Part shown: piece after piece, positions 38,941-47,275 of the stretch
Layout of the letters: every line of letters starts with the position of its first letter
Numbering within the stretch: the stretch's first letter is position 1
DNA from: Kangiella sp. HZ709
GTDB taxonomy: Bacteria; Pseudomonadota; Gammaproteobacteria; Enterobacterales; Kangiellaceae
Length of the DNA: 64,000 nucleotides
Assembly (NCBI RefSeq): GCF_009674675.1
Contig: NZ_WKJC01000001.1
Location: 999,031-1,063,030 of the forward strand
Direction of reading: 5' to 3'
Notes under the pieces: model-generated
Database searches by the model: none
Told to the model about the DNA's origin: nothing
What the model saw: the letters and a program-made list of their open reading frames with translations, nothing else
Made by a program: the position numbers and the translations under genes

Positions 38941-39468
38941 TTAGGTCCGAATTTCTGACCAATGATTCAATAAATGCATAACATGCGCGATTTCGTAATC
39001 GCGCTTATTGAGTTTGCCGTATGCAAAATGCTGCTGCAATTGTCCGGGATAGGTTTCAAAAGCTTGAAAAGCAGACTTCAGGTTGAAGATGGCCTCTTCG
39101 ATAGTTTTTGAAGCATTCGGATATAAGGCACCGGGGATTTCTTCGGCTAAATTATGACTCATAGCGCCATTGGCTTTAAATAGAGCAAATGCGCTAGTGC
39201 CAATGGTACTTTTAAACGCAGATGATTTATGCTCAGGAAAGCCGATCATCGAGAACTCAATGCTTTTAGCACAGTGATCAAAAATATGCGTCAACTTCCA
39301 TTGACCATTTGACTGAATGGTTGTGCTATCGATGGAGTCTAAAAGATCCAATGCAAGCTCAACTCTAAGCTTATCTGAAGCGCTAGAAAGCTGAGTCCAT
39401 GTAAACCCTGCGCCCGCTAATGCCGCAACAGAAATACCAGTACCTAGTAAAAATTTTCTACGATTCAT
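38941..39468 (-). CDS. DUF1569 (DinB-like) exported protein
   Basis: 175 residues. An N-terminal Tat-like or Sec signal (MNRRKFLLGTGISVAALAGAGF) is followed by a DUF1569 domain of the DinB four-helix superfamily: WKLTHIFDHCAKSIEFSMIGFPEHKSS (cited in two parts) and a C-terminal HVMHLLNHWSEIRT. The conserved His residues (HIFDHC, HVMHLLNH) suggest a metal site as in DinB-like enzymes, but the function is unknown. It follows a lipoprotein gene by 10 bases on the same strand, so the two are probably co-transcribed. Confidence 0.72.
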   Translation of the reverse strand: MNRRKFLLGTGISVAALAGAGFTWTQLSSASDKLRVELALDLLDSIDSTTIQSNGQWKLTHIFDHCAKSIEFSMIGFPEHKSSAFKSTIGTSAFALFKANGAMSHNLAEEIPGALYPNASKTIEEAIFNLKSAFQAFETYPGQLQQHFAYGKLNKRDYEIAHVMHLLNHWSEIRT

Positions 39469-39478
39469 TCAAAGCCAA

Positions 39479-40102
39479 TTACGGAATAAAGATAAGAGAT
39501 TCTGTCGGCGTGTGGGAAGTCGAACCACCAATTTGATTAAACCTGAAATCATCTTCAAAAGCTTTAATAATTGAGTTCTTAGAGATCGAAGGATACTTAT
39601 CTAGAAAAAGCTGTGAATCTCGGTGGTAGGCATTTATATGGAATACATTAGCATCTACTTGCCACATGGCGGTGGACTTTGCTGAATCGAAATGATAATT
39701 ACCAATATATACAACCTTTCCTGCATCAACATTAAATTCAATGTCAATTGGTTCAGATGAGGAATTATTATAACTGCCAGAATTAACTCCCCATCTGAAT
39801 ACTTTGTATTTACCCGCAGGCATTTTGATAGCAAATAATTTTCCTTTGGCATCTTTACTATCAATATCTTTTGTTTCAAACAAACTGGCAGGAGTACCAT
39901 AAGCAAACTTTACAAACTCACGCTTAGTTGGTGTTCCAAAAGTTAAACTATAATCAGAAATGACTCCATCGACAGTAAGAGTTAAAAAGACTAAACCTTC
40001 ATTTGAGCTTTTATTTAATTGATAATTTTTACTGACATTAGATACGGCGCAACCTTGAAATAGAAGCACTGCAAATAAAATTACGGATAATTTAAAGTTC
40101 AT
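39479..40102 (-). CDS. Hypothetical lipoprotein
   Basis: 207 residues from ATG 40100-40102, with AGGA about 8 bases upstream; a TTG two codons earlier is less likely. The N-terminal signal peptide ends in a lipobox-like LFQGC (Cys18). The rest is predicted beta-rich (LVFLTLTVDGVISDYSLTF, KYKVFRWGVNSGSYN, GKVVYIGNYHF), reminiscent of DUF2846-like surface lipoproteins, but I do not recognise the family with confidence. It lies just downstream of rnpB and upstream of the DUF1569 gene. Confidence 0.6.
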   Translation of the reverse strand: MNFKLSVILFAVLLFQGCAVSNVSKNYQLNKSSNEGLVFLTLTVDGVISDYSLTFGTPTKREFVKFAYGTPASLFETKDIDSKDAKGKLFAIKMPAGKYKVFRWGVNSGSYNNSSSEPIDIEFNVDAGKVVYIGNYHFDSAKSTAMWQVDANVFHINAYHRDSQLFLDKYPSISKNSIIKAFEDDFRFNQIGGSTSHTPTESLIFIP

Positions 40103-40129
40103 GATCAATCCTGCAGATTATTGTGAATA

Positions 40130-40495
40130 AGTGAAGCTGGCCGATAAGCCGGATTCTGTCGTGGACAGTCATTCGTCTAGGCCATTGATCACTCAATGGC
40201 TCCAGCAACCTACCCGATTCCAACGCGAGCCACGCCGTACGGAATCCTATTTGGTCTTGCTTCAGGTGGGGTTTACCTCGCCATATACTGTTACCAGCAA
40301 TGCGGTGCGCTCTTACCGCACCATTTCAACCTTACCTGTGAACACTAAAGTGAACCATCGGCGGTATATTTTCTGCTGCACTTGCCGTCGACTTTCGCCG
40401 CCCAGGCGTTACCTGGCACCCTGCTCTATGAAGTCCGGACTTTCCTCTCTCTTTTTACCCGAAGATAAAAGGACAGCGACTGTCTGGCCAGCTTC
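40130..40495 (-). ncRNA. rnpB: RNase P RNA, class A
   Basis: Catalytic RNA that matures tRNA 5' ends. On the minus strand the 5' end GAAGCTGGCCAGACAGTCGC pairs with the 3' end (ATCGGCCAGCTTC). The universally conserved GAGGAAAGTCCGGAC, CAGGGTGCCAGGTAACGCC, GGTAAGAGCGCACCG, GGTAAACCCCACC and GACAGAATCCGGCTTATCGG are all present in order. The length of about 366 bases fits a gammaproteobacterial class A RNA. Ends are set by similarity and are good to a few bases. Confidence 0.96.
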
Positions 40496-40496
40496 T

Positions 40497-40514
40497 GTGC
40501 GGAATTTTCCGCAC
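40497..40514. repeat. Inverted repeat at the rnpB 5' end
   Basis: gtgcgg and ccgcac arms around aatttt, directly before the mature rnpB start. It may shape the precursor or the promoter region; no good -10/-35 pair was found at the expected distance. Confidence 0.35.
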
Positions 40515-40557
40515 TTAAGGGTAAAAACGCAAGCTATAATTGAATTAATGTCAGGCA

Positions 40558-40584
40558 TAAAAAAAGCCCAAAAAATGGGCTTTT
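40558..40584 (-). terminator. Intrinsic terminator after the 128-residue membrane protein gene
   Basis: Stem aaaagccca/tgggctttt, loop aaaaa, followed on the minus strand by a run of eight T. It isolates rnpB from the upstream gene. Confidence 0.85.
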
Positions 40585-40603
40585 CAATATTATTTGTAGG
40601 ACG

Positions 40604-40990
40604 TTAGCGTCTTTTAACGAAAATACTGGTCACGTTAGAGCCTTTTAAAGACAGTTGCTCTACTGGTTCATCTGCTTCAACTTCAGATTGATAGTAGTTT
40701 CGGTTTTTTTGAACATGTTGATCGAGTTTACGCACCCACTGAATAGCATGATTGGTCTTATGCACATCATCGTAACGACCATTAACCGCTTCAGCATATT
40801 CCATAATCAATTGTTTTGCTTCTATTTCAGCTGGAGTTTCTATTTCATCAGACACAGGTCTATCTAAAGCAGACAATATTGTATACCCTCGGTCCTGCGT
40901 TTTAGCGAACAGATAACCTTTGATAAAAACAAAAAGGCTTACCCCCATTATCGCTAAAGGTGTAATGATTAGTATTAAATCTGTCATCAT
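40604..40990 (-). CDS. Hypothetical membrane-anchored protein
   Basis: 128 residues: a short N-terminus and one hydrophobic helix (about 4-27), then a soluble cytoplasmic part rich in charged residues (ALDRPVSDEIETPAEIEAKQ, HKTNHAIQWVRKLDQHVQK) and a basic C-terminus. No family recognised. Two adjacent ATG codons (40990, 40987) can start it. It is 31 bases downstream of another small membrane protein gene and ends at a strong terminator. Confidence 0.6.
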   Translation of the reverse strand: MMTDLILIITPLAIMGVSLFVFIKGYLFAKTQDRGYTILSALDRPVSDEIETPAEIEAKQLIMEYAEAVNGRYDDVHKTNHAIQWVRKLDQHVQKNRNYYQSEVEADEPVEQLSLKGSNVTSIFVKRR

Positions 40991-41021
40991 TTCTATAATT
41001 TTATTTGAATCTCTTTATAAA

Positions 41022-41504
41022 TCAATGCTTAGCCGACATACGACTTCGTATAGACTTTACCAGAAGTAAGGCTATAGGTGCAAATAAATATGCAATTATA
41101 AGCCAGTTTACTGCGGTACTACCTACTGAATAGATTGATTTGAAAAATGACCACTCAGTATAATGCCTTTCAAAATATCGACCTACTTCAAGAGTAACAA
41201 CACCTAAAATTAAAAAACTTATGGGCACAGTAACTTTTTGTAGGTTTGGATATCTCTTTGTTTCTCTAGCTATAATGTAAATCAATAACAAAGAAATCGT
41301 AGCCCAAGTTAAATACCAAAGGTATTCTGCGTAAGGAAGCTTTAAAACACTTGTAAAAATTAGCCTTGAAAAAAGTTCGATCGCTAAAATATATATAGTC
41401 ACTCTGAACAAAGGCATTACATTTTGTAATAAGTAAATTAGAGTTATTATTATTAGTGCCAATAGATAACTATCTATAAAGCTAAGTGCAACCTCTAAAT
41501 TCAT
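41022..41504 (-). CDS. Hypothetical polytopic membrane protein
   Basis: 160 residues with about five predicted membrane helices (near 10-30, 33-53, 60-82, 92-110 and 130-152) and a basic C-terminus (KSIRSRMSAKH). No recognised domain. AT-rich coding sequence like its neighbours. The following gene on the same strand is also membrane-anchored, so the two may form a unit. Confidence 0.6.
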   Translation of the reverse strand: MNLEVALSFIDSYLLALIIITLIYLLQNVMPLFRVTIYILAIELFSRLIFTSVLKLPYAEYLWYLTWATISLLLIYIIARETKRYPNLQKVTVPISFLILGVVTLEVGRYFERHYTEWSFFKSIYSVGSTAVNWLIIAYLFAPIALLLVKSIRSRMSAKH

Positions 41505-41572
41505 AAAAGCTAACTAACGGTTAAAAAGCACATTCTGTATATGATACACCGAAAGCTATATCGTTCGTACCA

Positions 41573-42076
41573 CTAAACTAATACTTTAGGCTCAACACCA
41601 CCGCCGCCTACTGCTATCGGCTCAACACCACCGCCGCCTACTGCTATCGGCTCAACACCGCCGCCGCCTACTGCTATCGGCTCAACACCACCGCCGCCTA
41701 CTGCTATCGGCTCAACACCGCCGCCGCCTACTGCTATCGGCTCAACACCGCCGCCGCCTACTGCTACCGGCTCAACACCACCGCCGCCAACTGCTATCGG
41801 CTCAACACCGCCGCCGCCTACTGCTATCGGCTCAACACCGCCGCCGCCTACTGCTACCGGCTCAACACCGCCGCCGCCTACTGCTACCGGCTCAACACCG
41901 CCGCCTCCAACTGCTATCGGCTCAACACCGCCGCCGCCTACTGCTATCGGCTCAACACCGCCGCCATCTACTGCTACCGGCTCAACACCGTCTTCGAAAG
42001 TTTGAGCAGAAAGATTGAAAGATAAAGAACAACTGCTGACAATCAAAGTTGCCACGAATAAATTACGGATATTCAT
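41573..42076 (-). CDS. Secreted 10-residue tandem repeat protein
   Basis: 167 residues: a signal peptide (MNIRNLFVATLIVSSCSLSF...SAQ, cleaved about residue 25), then TFED, then 13 copies of the decapeptide GVEP(I/V)AVGGG and a truncated last copy GVEPKVLV. Only Ile/Val at position 5 and one Asp vary. Repeats of hydrophobic Val/Ile-Pro-Gly type recall elastomeric or surface-filament proteins, but this is not a recognised family; RTX and other known calcium repeats do not match. An AGGGGC ribosome site precedes ATG 42076. Copy number can change without breaking the frame. Confidence 0.75.
   Translation of the reverse strand: MNIRNLFVATLIVSSCSLSFNLSAQTFEDGVEPVAVDGGGVEPIAVGGGGVEPIAVGGGGVEPVAVGGGGVEPVAVGGGGVEPIAVGGGGVEPIAVGGGGVEPVAVGGGGVEPIAVGGGGVEPIAVGGGGVEPIAVGGGGVEPIAVGGGGVEPIAVGGGGVEPKVLV
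41591..41980. repeat. Tandem array of 13 x 30-bp units
   Basis: Direct repeats of exactly 30 bases, plus-strand unit ctcaacacc(a/g)ccgccgcc, then (t/a)actgctat/ccgg. Most units differ at only one to three positions, mostly silent or Ile/Val changes. They are GC-rich in an AT-rich region. The uniformity suggests recent expansion or gene-conversion-type homogenisation. The array lies wholly inside the coding region above. Confidence 0.97.
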
Positions 42077-42205
42077 GAATTAAGCCCCTAAGCTATATGA
42101 GAAGTAGTTAATATAATAAAGGGCTAAGGTAACACAACATTTGTAAAATAAATGTTAACTGTTGGGAATTTTTACACTCAACCCATTGATTTTATGAGCG
42201 TAATG

Positions 42206-43060
42206 TTATAAAGAGGACTCTTTTAAATCCAATGCTATTTGATATATTTCTTTTTTAGATATGCCGGTAAAATTAGAGACTATTTTGCTGGCTTTGTTTG
42301 GCGGTAATTCTTTCAGCAACTCTTTTAGTAAGCGCTCACTATCAATGCTTGCATTATTTGCTTTTTTATCTACTCCCGATATCATCAAGACAAATTCGCC
42401 CTTCGATTGGTTATGATCTTGTTCTAATATGTCGACCAATTCAATCAAGGGAGCATCTAGAATAGTTTCAAAGGTTTTTGTGAGCTCTCTAGCCACTACC
42501 GCATGCCTATTACCTAAGGTTTCTAGAGCATCTTGGAGACTGGCAGCAATACGATGGGAAGATTCATAAAAAACCATCGTTTCGGTTCTATTTCCCAATT
42601 CTAGATATCGTTGTTTACGAGAACTGGATTTTGCCGGTAAAAACCCAAAAAAACTGAAGCTATCGGTAGGTAAACCAGCAACAGACAAGGCTGTAATAAT
42701 AGCGCTAGGACCAGGAACAGGGCTCACCTTATAACCTTGTTCGCGCAAAGCTCTCACCAACTTAAAGCCAGGATCGCTAATTAAGGGAGTTCCTGCGTCC
42801 GAAATAAGTGCAATAGACTCATTGGCATCCAACTTGGCAGCAATTTGGGCAACCCGACTTTCTTCATTGTGCTCATGCAAAGATATCATGGGCGTATTAA
42901 TCCCATAATGCTGACATAATCGCTGACTATGGCGAGTATCTTCAGCCGCAATTAGAACCACTTGCTTTAAAGTTTCAATCGCTCGGGCAGAAATATCTTC
43001 TATATTCCCAATCGGGGTTGCTACCACGTAGAGGCAGGCTGAATTTAAATCATTCTTCAT
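42206..43060 (-). CDS. rsmI: 16S rRNA 2'-O-ribose C1402 methyltransferase RsmI
   Basis: SAM-dependent tetrapyrrole-methylase-fold enzyme that methylates C1402 together with RsmH. 284 residues: LYVVATPIGNIEDISARAIE, AAEDTRHSQRLCQHYGI, LISDAGTPLISDPGFKLV, PGPSAIITALSVAGLPTD, and the C-terminal RsmI helical domain. It is divergent from lpoA, the conserved arrangement in gammaproteobacteria. Confidence 0.97.
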   Translation of the reverse strand: MKNDLNSACLYVVATPIGNIEDISARAIETLKQVVLIAAEDTRHSQRLCQHYGINTPMISLHEHNEESRVAQIAAKLDANESIALISDAGTPLISDPGFKLVRALREQGYKVSPVPGPSAIITALSVAGLPTDSFSFFGFLPAKSSSRKQRYLELGNRTETMVFYESSHRIAASLQDALETLGNRHAVVARELTKTFETILDAPLIELVDILEQDHNQSKGEFVLMISGVDKKANNASIDSERLLKELLKELPPNKASKIVSNFTGISKKEIYQIALDLKESSL

Positions 43061-43393
43061 GGCGACTCATACATAATGAACTAGTTAATAGTGACTCTTG
43101 TTAAAGGTTTATTCATAAAGTTTTAATACAATAAGGCTTTAAAAGTCTGATATCAGACAACATTAGTAAGGTGTAAAAAACTGCGAACTTTTTGGATACG
43201 AGTCCGAAAAGTCGATTACTACCTTTGCCTAAATTGTTAATAGAGCTTAGAATATCAATGAATAGATAGGCAACATAACTTCTTCATTTATTTGTTATTT
43301 TACCCGACATTGCGAGTCATAGGAATGATAAATAATTGGAACTTATACTAGACTTTATAAGTCAGTAACTAATATCAACCTGAGTATATAAGC
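43061..43393. promoter_or_regulatory. rsmI-lpoA divergent intergenic region
   Basis: 333 bases with no gene. It has a perfect 14-base palindrome, gtctgatatcagac (43145-43158), an imperfect hairpin near 43183-43213 (ctttttgga/tccgaaaag), and a perfect 7-base inverted repeat, acttata/tataagt (43341-43362), about 30 bases before the lpoA start. Any of these could be an operator; I cannot assign a regulator. Confidence 0.45.
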
Positions 43394-45232
43394 ATGACCA
43401 AAAACCACGCTTGCAAAGCTTTTATTATCAGCCTCAGCATCTTTTTGCTCGCGGCTTGCGTTACGAATCAACAAAGTAAACGCAGTAACTCGAATATTTA
43501 CGGCGCTAGCTCAGGTGAATCGGCAGAGTTCTATTTAGCAGAAGCGCAAAAGTATGAAAATGACCAAGCCGCAAATTTCAAGCTAAAGGCTGCTTCTGTT
43601 TTCGCACAACAACAAAGATTTGAGCAAACCTATGAAACCATTGTTAGCTTTCAACCAACCCAACTAACTCCCAATAAGCGCAACGCATATTACCTATTGA
43701 AAGGCGAGTCAGCTTTAAGGCAACAAAAACCGTTCGAGGCAATTCGCGCATTACAATCCGTTACCAGTCCCGAGTTGCAAAGCCCTGCCTGGAATTTGCA
43801 CTACCAACTAATTTCAGCGGATGCCTTACAAGCCAATCAAAGATACGTTGATGCTGCTATTACTCGAATTGAAGCCAAAGATTTAATTAAGGATAAATCT
43901 CAGTTTGAGCAACAAATGCAACTAGCTTGGCAAGAACTGTCTCAATCACCATTGGGCGCTCTTGAATCAAAACGCAGCCGTGCTGAAAGTTATGATGCAA
44001 TGGCTTGGCTAGATCTTGCTATCACCAATCAACGCTTTGCAAATAATGCTAGGTTATTATCAGAAGGCTTAAACTCATGGAGCAAGACCTATCCTGAGCA
44101 TCCAGCTTATCAATATCTATCTACAGAATCTATGACAGTTAGAGATATAGAATTTCTTGCACCCAAAAAAATCGCCTTAATAATTCCTTTGTCAGGCAGG
44201 TTTTCTAGTGTTGGTGGCGCCATTCGCGATGGCTTTTTAGCAGGTTATTTCCAAAGTCGTCAAATCCAAGGCGAACAGCCAGAAGTGGTGATTTATGACA
44301 GTGCTAATGGAGAATCTATTGAGCAGATTTATCAAAACGCAATGTTCGATGGCGTTGAAATGGTGGTAGGTCCTTTACTAAAAAATAATATCGATGAGCT
44401 AACTCGTTTTAACGAGCTGCCAATCCCAACTTTAGTACTTAATCGTTTAAGTAGCGATTTCGCGCCCGCCAATATGTATCAATTTGGCTTGCCAGTTGAA
44501 GATGAAGCAACCCAAATCGCCCGTTACGCCATGCGTAATGGTCAAACTAGGGCCTTCGTTATAGACGCCGAACCCAGCGTCGGTCAGCGTGCTATGCAAA
44601 GCTTCACTCAAGCTTATGAGGAGCTTGGCGGCACGGTAGTGCAAACCGCAACCATAGGCAGAAACCAAGATCCGAAAGAAGAAATTACTCGCTTACTAGG
44701 TGTGGACAAAGTTGAGCAGCGTACGGATGAATTGCAGAACTTATTAAACTTACCAATCGAATCTTCTGGTCATGGTAGTGCTAACGCCGATGCAATATTT
44801 TTGATTGCAAATGCCAAGCGTGCACGAATCATTAAGCCTTACTTAAATTATTATTACGCTTACAATTTACCGGTGTATGCCACTTCTAATATCTATAATG
44901 GTACTAGTAACACCCGCATTGATAATGATCTCTCAGGAATCAGATTTACCGACTCGCCTTGGATGCTATCCACAAACAAGGCCATCTCAAAGCTGAAAAA
45001 TAACTTAGCAAAGACTTTACCCAGTAGCAGCAAAAACCTCGGCCGCTTCTTTGCATTAGGTCATGATGCTTTTATGGTGGTTCCCGAAATAGGACAACTA
45101 TCAGCGCTTCCAGACTCCGCAATGGAAGGTATTAGCGGACTGTTAAGCATTGATTCCTATGGCCGAATTAAGCGCCAACTGGCTTGGGGACATTACGTTA
45201 AAGGTGAAGTGCAGAACTATATCGAAAGATAA
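43394..45232 (+). CDS. lpoA: LpoA, outer-membrane activator of PBP1A
   Basis: Outer-membrane lipoprotein that reaches through the periplasm to stimulate PBP1A. 612 residues: signal peptide with lipobox LLAAC (Cys22), an N-terminal helical TPR-like part (about 45-250), and a C-terminal periplasmic-binding-protein-like domain (KIALIIPLSGRFSSVGGAIRDGFLAGYF, cited in parts; ADAIFLIANAKRARIIKPYLNYYYA). Placement between rsmI (divergent) and yraN is the conserved gammaproteobacterial order. Confidence 0.95.
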   Translation: MTKNHACKAFIISLSIFLLAACVTNQQSKRSNSNIYGASSGESAEFYLAEAQKYENDQAANFKLKAASVFAQQQRFEQTYETIVSFQPTQLTPNKRNAYYLLKGESALRQQKPFEAIRALQSVTSPELQSPAWNLHYQLISADALQANQRYVDAAITRIEAKDLIKDKSQFEQQMQLAWQELSQSPLGALESKRSRAESYDAMAWLDLAITNQRFANNARLLSEGLNSWSKTYPEHPAYQYLSTESMTVRDIEFLAPKKIALIIPLSGRFSSVGGAIRDGFLAGYFQSRQIQGEQPEVVIYDSANGESIEQIYQNAMFDGVEMVVGPLLKNNIDELTRFNELPIPTLVLNRLSSDFAPANMYQFGLPVEDEATQIARYAMRNGQTRAFVIDAEPSVGQRAMQSFTQAYEELGGTVVQTATIGRNQDPKEEITRLLGVDKVEQRTDELQNLLNLPIESSGHGSANADAIFLIANAKRARIIKPYLNYYYAYNLPVYATSNIYNGTSNTRIDNDLSGIRFTDSPWMLSTNKAISKLKNNLAKTLPSSSKNLGRFFALGHDAFMVVPEIGQLSALPDSAMEGISGLLSIDSYGRIKRQLAWGHYVKGEVQNYIER

Positions 45233-45253
45233 TGTATTCTTAAGACCTTGTTT

Positions 45254-45649
45254 ATGGAAAAGGATAGCCAAGCGATAGGACAAGTAGCAGAAGCTTGGTG
45301 CAAAGATTATCTTTGTACCAAAGGGCTACAGTTTGTTGAACAGAACTACCACAGTCGCTTTGGCGAAATCGATCTGATTTTTTTAGACTGTAATAGCGAC
45401 CCAGAAACTCTAGTATTTGTAGAAGTGCGTTATAGAGCTAACTCCGATTATGGAACTGGTTCTGAAACCGTTACTATTTATAAACAGCAGAAACTAATAA
45501 AAACTGCACAAGTTTTCTTACAAAAAGAACGGGGATTTCTCAACTATAATGCTCGATTTGATGTAGTATCGATTTCAAGTGCTAATGACAATAAAGAAAG
45601 TTTTGAAGCTGATTGGCAAAGCAATGCTTTTCAAGCCAACGCTTGGTAA
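45254..45649 (+). CDS. yraN: YraN family (UPF0102) endonuclease-like protein
   Basis: 131 residues with an RNase H/PD-(D/E)XK-type fold: QAIGQVAEAWCKDYLCTKGL, HSRFGEIDLIFLD and LVFVEVRYR carry the conserved acidic and basic residues. Biochemical function in gammaproteobacteria is not established. ATG 45254 (MEKDSQ) is preferred over an upstream TTG at 45248. It lies in lpoA-yraN-diaA order. Confidence 0.92.
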   Translation: MEKDSQAIGQVAEAWCKDYLCTKGLQFVEQNYHSRFGEIDLIFLDCNSDPETLVFVEVRYRANSDYGTGSETVTIYKQQKLIKTAQVFLQKERGFLNYNARFDVVSISSANDNKESFEADWQSNAFQANAW

Positions 45650-45665
45650 ACTAACAAAAACCTAA

Positions 45666-46265
<600 letters not shown>

Positions 46266-46269
46266 TTAA

Positions 46270-46722
46270 ATGAAAACATTATTTTTTATAACTTTTTTAA
46301 TCATTCTAGCTAGTTGCTCAACAACAAAAGAAACGACACCAGTAGATTCTAAAAATCTTATTGAGCCTATTATCCCATCTTATTCCCTTAACTCTGTCCC
46401 AGTTTATCCAGGTTGTGATACCTCTATAAAAAATAAAGATTTGATAACATGTTTGTCTAAAGGGGTAGGGAATCATGTAAGAAGCAATTTCAATATGAAT
46501 TATTTAATCAATAATAATATTCAAAAACGTAGAATCATTGCTTCATTTGTAATTAATAGTAACGGTAAAGTTGCAAAAGTCACTGCTAACGAAAAGAACC
46601 CTATATTATTAGCAGAAACAAAAAGAGTATTGTTTTCTATCCCTCGGATGATACCGGCAAAAAAAAATAACCAAAATGTCGCTACCTCTTTTGCACTCCC
46701 AATAACTTTAGTCTTAGAATAA
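46270..46722 (+). CDS. Lipoprotein with TonB-C-like domain
   Basis: 150 residues: signal peptide with lipobox LASC (Cys16), a short spacer, and a domain resembling the C-terminal domain of energy-transducing TonB-family proteins: VPVYPGCDTSIKNKDLITCL, RRIIASFVINSNGKVAKVTA and SIPRMIPAKKNNQNVATSFA. There is no transmembrane anchor or Pro-rich spacer, so it cannot act as a classical TonB. It sits 4 bases after diaA and 13 before dolP, breaking the usual diaA-dolP junction. More AT-rich than its neighbours. The domain style is common in Bacteroidota. Function unknown. Confidence 0.68.
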   Translation: MKTLFFITFLIILASCSTTKETTPVDSKNLIEPIIPSYSLNSVPVYPGCDTSIKNKDLITCLSKGVGNHVRSNFNMNYLINNNIQKRRIIASFVINSNGKVAKVTANEKNPILLAETKRVLFSIPRMIPAKKNNQNVATSFALPITLVLE

Positions 46723-46735
46723 AACCGGAATTATC

Positions 46736-47263
46736 ATGCTCTCAACTCAATTACTTAGAAATGTATTTATCTATTTACTAACGATATTTGTTTTAGCGGG
46801 TTGCACCACTTTTGGTACTATCTTTGAAGACAATAGTATCGAATCTCGTGTTTATAGCTTACTGAAAGATCTCGAAGCAGAAAATCAGCCTGCCAAGATC
46901 GAGGTTGATAGCCATAACCTATATGTTTTAATTTACGGCCAAGTGCCTAATGAATCAGTTAAAACCCAAGTTAGTCAGATCATCACAGGCGTGCCAGAAA
47001 TTCGCAAGGTTTTTAATGAACTTAGAGTAGGCAGCCCCGATGATGTTAGTGGTTTTGGCGATACTTGGATATCAACTAAGGTACGCTCAAGCTTGACTGC
47101 TGAGAAAGGACTAGATTCAAAGCGAATTACCGTGCGCACAGAAAATAAAGAAGTATTCTTAATGGGCTTAGTCACTAGAGCTGAAGGAGATAAAGCTGCT
47201 TTAGTTGCGCGAAATATTAGCGGTGTAAATAAGGTCGTAAAGATATTTGAGTACATTGATTAA
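46736..47263 (+). CDS. dolP: DolP, dual BON-domain outer-membrane lipoprotein
   Basis: 175 residues: signal peptide with lipobox LAGC (Cys23), then two BON domains (about 45-105 and 120-172; KIEVDSHNLYVLIYGQVPNE and KRITVRTENKEVFLMGLVTR). In E. coli it binds anionic phospholipids and supports outer-membrane integrity and BAM. The lpoA-yraN-diaA-dolP order is conserved, here with one inserted gene. Confidence 0.93.
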   Translation: MLSTQLLRNVFIYLLTIFVLAGCTTFGTIFEDNSIESRVYSLLKDLEAENQPAKIEVDSHNLYVLIYGQVPNESVKTQVSQIITGVPEIRKVFNELRVGSPDDVSGFGDTWISTKVRSSLTAEKGLDSKRITVRTENKEVFLMGLVTRAEGDKAALVARNISGVNKVVKIFEYID

Positions 47264-47275
47264 GCTTTCTCTTTA

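Noticed and set aside
40131-40607. Open frame of 158 codons on plus
   Set aside because: It lies antisense across the RNase P RNA gene, whose conserved segments are all present on minus; this is a well-known false gene.
41591-41980. CRISPR array suspected from 13 regular repeats
   Set aside because: There are no spacers: units abut directly at 30 bases and read in one frame as protein.
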